From NCBI RefSeq assembly GCF_013359865.1, contig NZ_JABMCE010000076.1, positions 1 to 64,000 of the forward strand: DNA of 64,000 nt, read 5' to 3'. Made by a program: the position numbers and the translations under genes. Source of the stretch: Curtobacterium pusillum (lineage in GTDB: Bacteria; Actinomycetota; Actinomycetes; Actinomycetales; Microbacteriaceae). The notes under the pieces are model-generated. The model worked only from the letters and a program-made list of their open reading frames with translations. It was not told the DNA's origin and did no database searches. Positions 63,900 through 64,000 of the stretch are shown piece after piece. The stretch's first letter is position 1. Every line of letters begins with the position of its first letter.

Positions 63900-64000
63900 T
63901 CAGCTGCGCCGACCTGTGAGCGCCCGCAGGAGCCAGGCGATCACCGCGATGACGAGCAGCACGATCCCGACCCACAGCAGGAACTTCAGGCTGGCGGCGA
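63900..64000 (-). CDS. Small membrane protein, C-terminal part
   Basis: Frame open to the window edge; the visible end is one hydrophobic segment, SLKFLLWVGIVLLVIAVIAW, followed by LLRALTGRRS. Short single-TM proteins with a basic tail like this are common in Microbacteriaceae. The start is outside the window. Confidence 0.6.
   Translation of the reverse strand, partial: AASLKFLLWVGIVLLVIAVIAWLLRALTGRRS

Overview
The window is a contiguous piece of a very GC-rich actinobacterial chromosome. Long open frames on both strands, frequent GTG starts, many TANNNT boxes 6-7 nt before start codons (leaderless transcripts), an LAFTG-type surface anchor and the order sucCD - four-TM protein - PerM/DUF6350 - purNH all point to Microbacteriaceae. 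Curtobacterium is my best guess, from gene content rather than from any search. Nothing looks like a prophage or a large genomic island.

Layout. 1-5 kb: end of a ManD/RspA-type sugar-acid dehydratase, gluconokinase, a small orphan, an 8-bp satellite, a GH3 beta-glucosidase and a DUF817 membrane protein. 5-12 kb: glycerophosphodiesterase, PcrA helicase, PdxH-like oxidase, MpaB/DUF2236 protein, a small acidic protein and RecQ. 12-19.5 kb: succinyl-CoA synthetase, two membrane proteins, PurN and PurH. 19.5-25 kb: a long leader with a small ORF ahead of a heterodimeric ABC exporter, then DUF805, a hexapeptide acyltransferase, an alkyltransferase-like protein and a GNAT. 25.8-37 kb: ROK regulator, a sortase-anchored lamin-tail protein, PhzF, and a sugar ABC importer with a GH38 alpha-mannosidase. 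37-42 kb: histidine phosphatase, NnrD, an FMN/FAD oxidoreductase pair and a DUF1905/YdeI-like protein. 42-46 kb: a complete polyamine/iron/phosphonate-type ABC importer. 46-52.7 kb: NUDIX, nagB behind a DasR-like operator, a PatB lyase, a PfkB kinase, nagA, a small membrane protein and purU. 52.8-58 kb: MFS pump with MarR regulator, DUF2017-clpS, and glyA-folD behind a ZTP riboswitch. 58-62 kb: Leloir galactose genes (galK, galT, DeoR regulator, galM-like). 62-64 kb: a small unknown protein, an SGNH hydrolase, tRNA-Lys with a duplicated 3' half, and a partial small membrane protein.

Functionally the stretch suits a plant- or litter-associated sugar user: beta-glucosides, mannosides, aminosugars, galactose and gluconate are all covered, with one-carbon/purine genes (purN, purH, purU, glyA, folD) in three places and a ZTP riboswitch linking purine-precursor status to folate metabolism.

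The most unusual feature is a dispersed palindromic element with arms GGAGGCGCGGTGCC / GGCACCGCGCCTCC, about 15 full or half copies. It acts as probable terminators, intrudes into gene ends, and in two places appears to supply the Shine-Dalgarno (once also the start codon) of a gene. Also worth attention are the exporter leader, a separate CGCGARAGCGACA repeat array (46361-46658), a 24-bp-arm palindrome after folD, and the 44-bp duplication at the tRNA-Lys 3' end.
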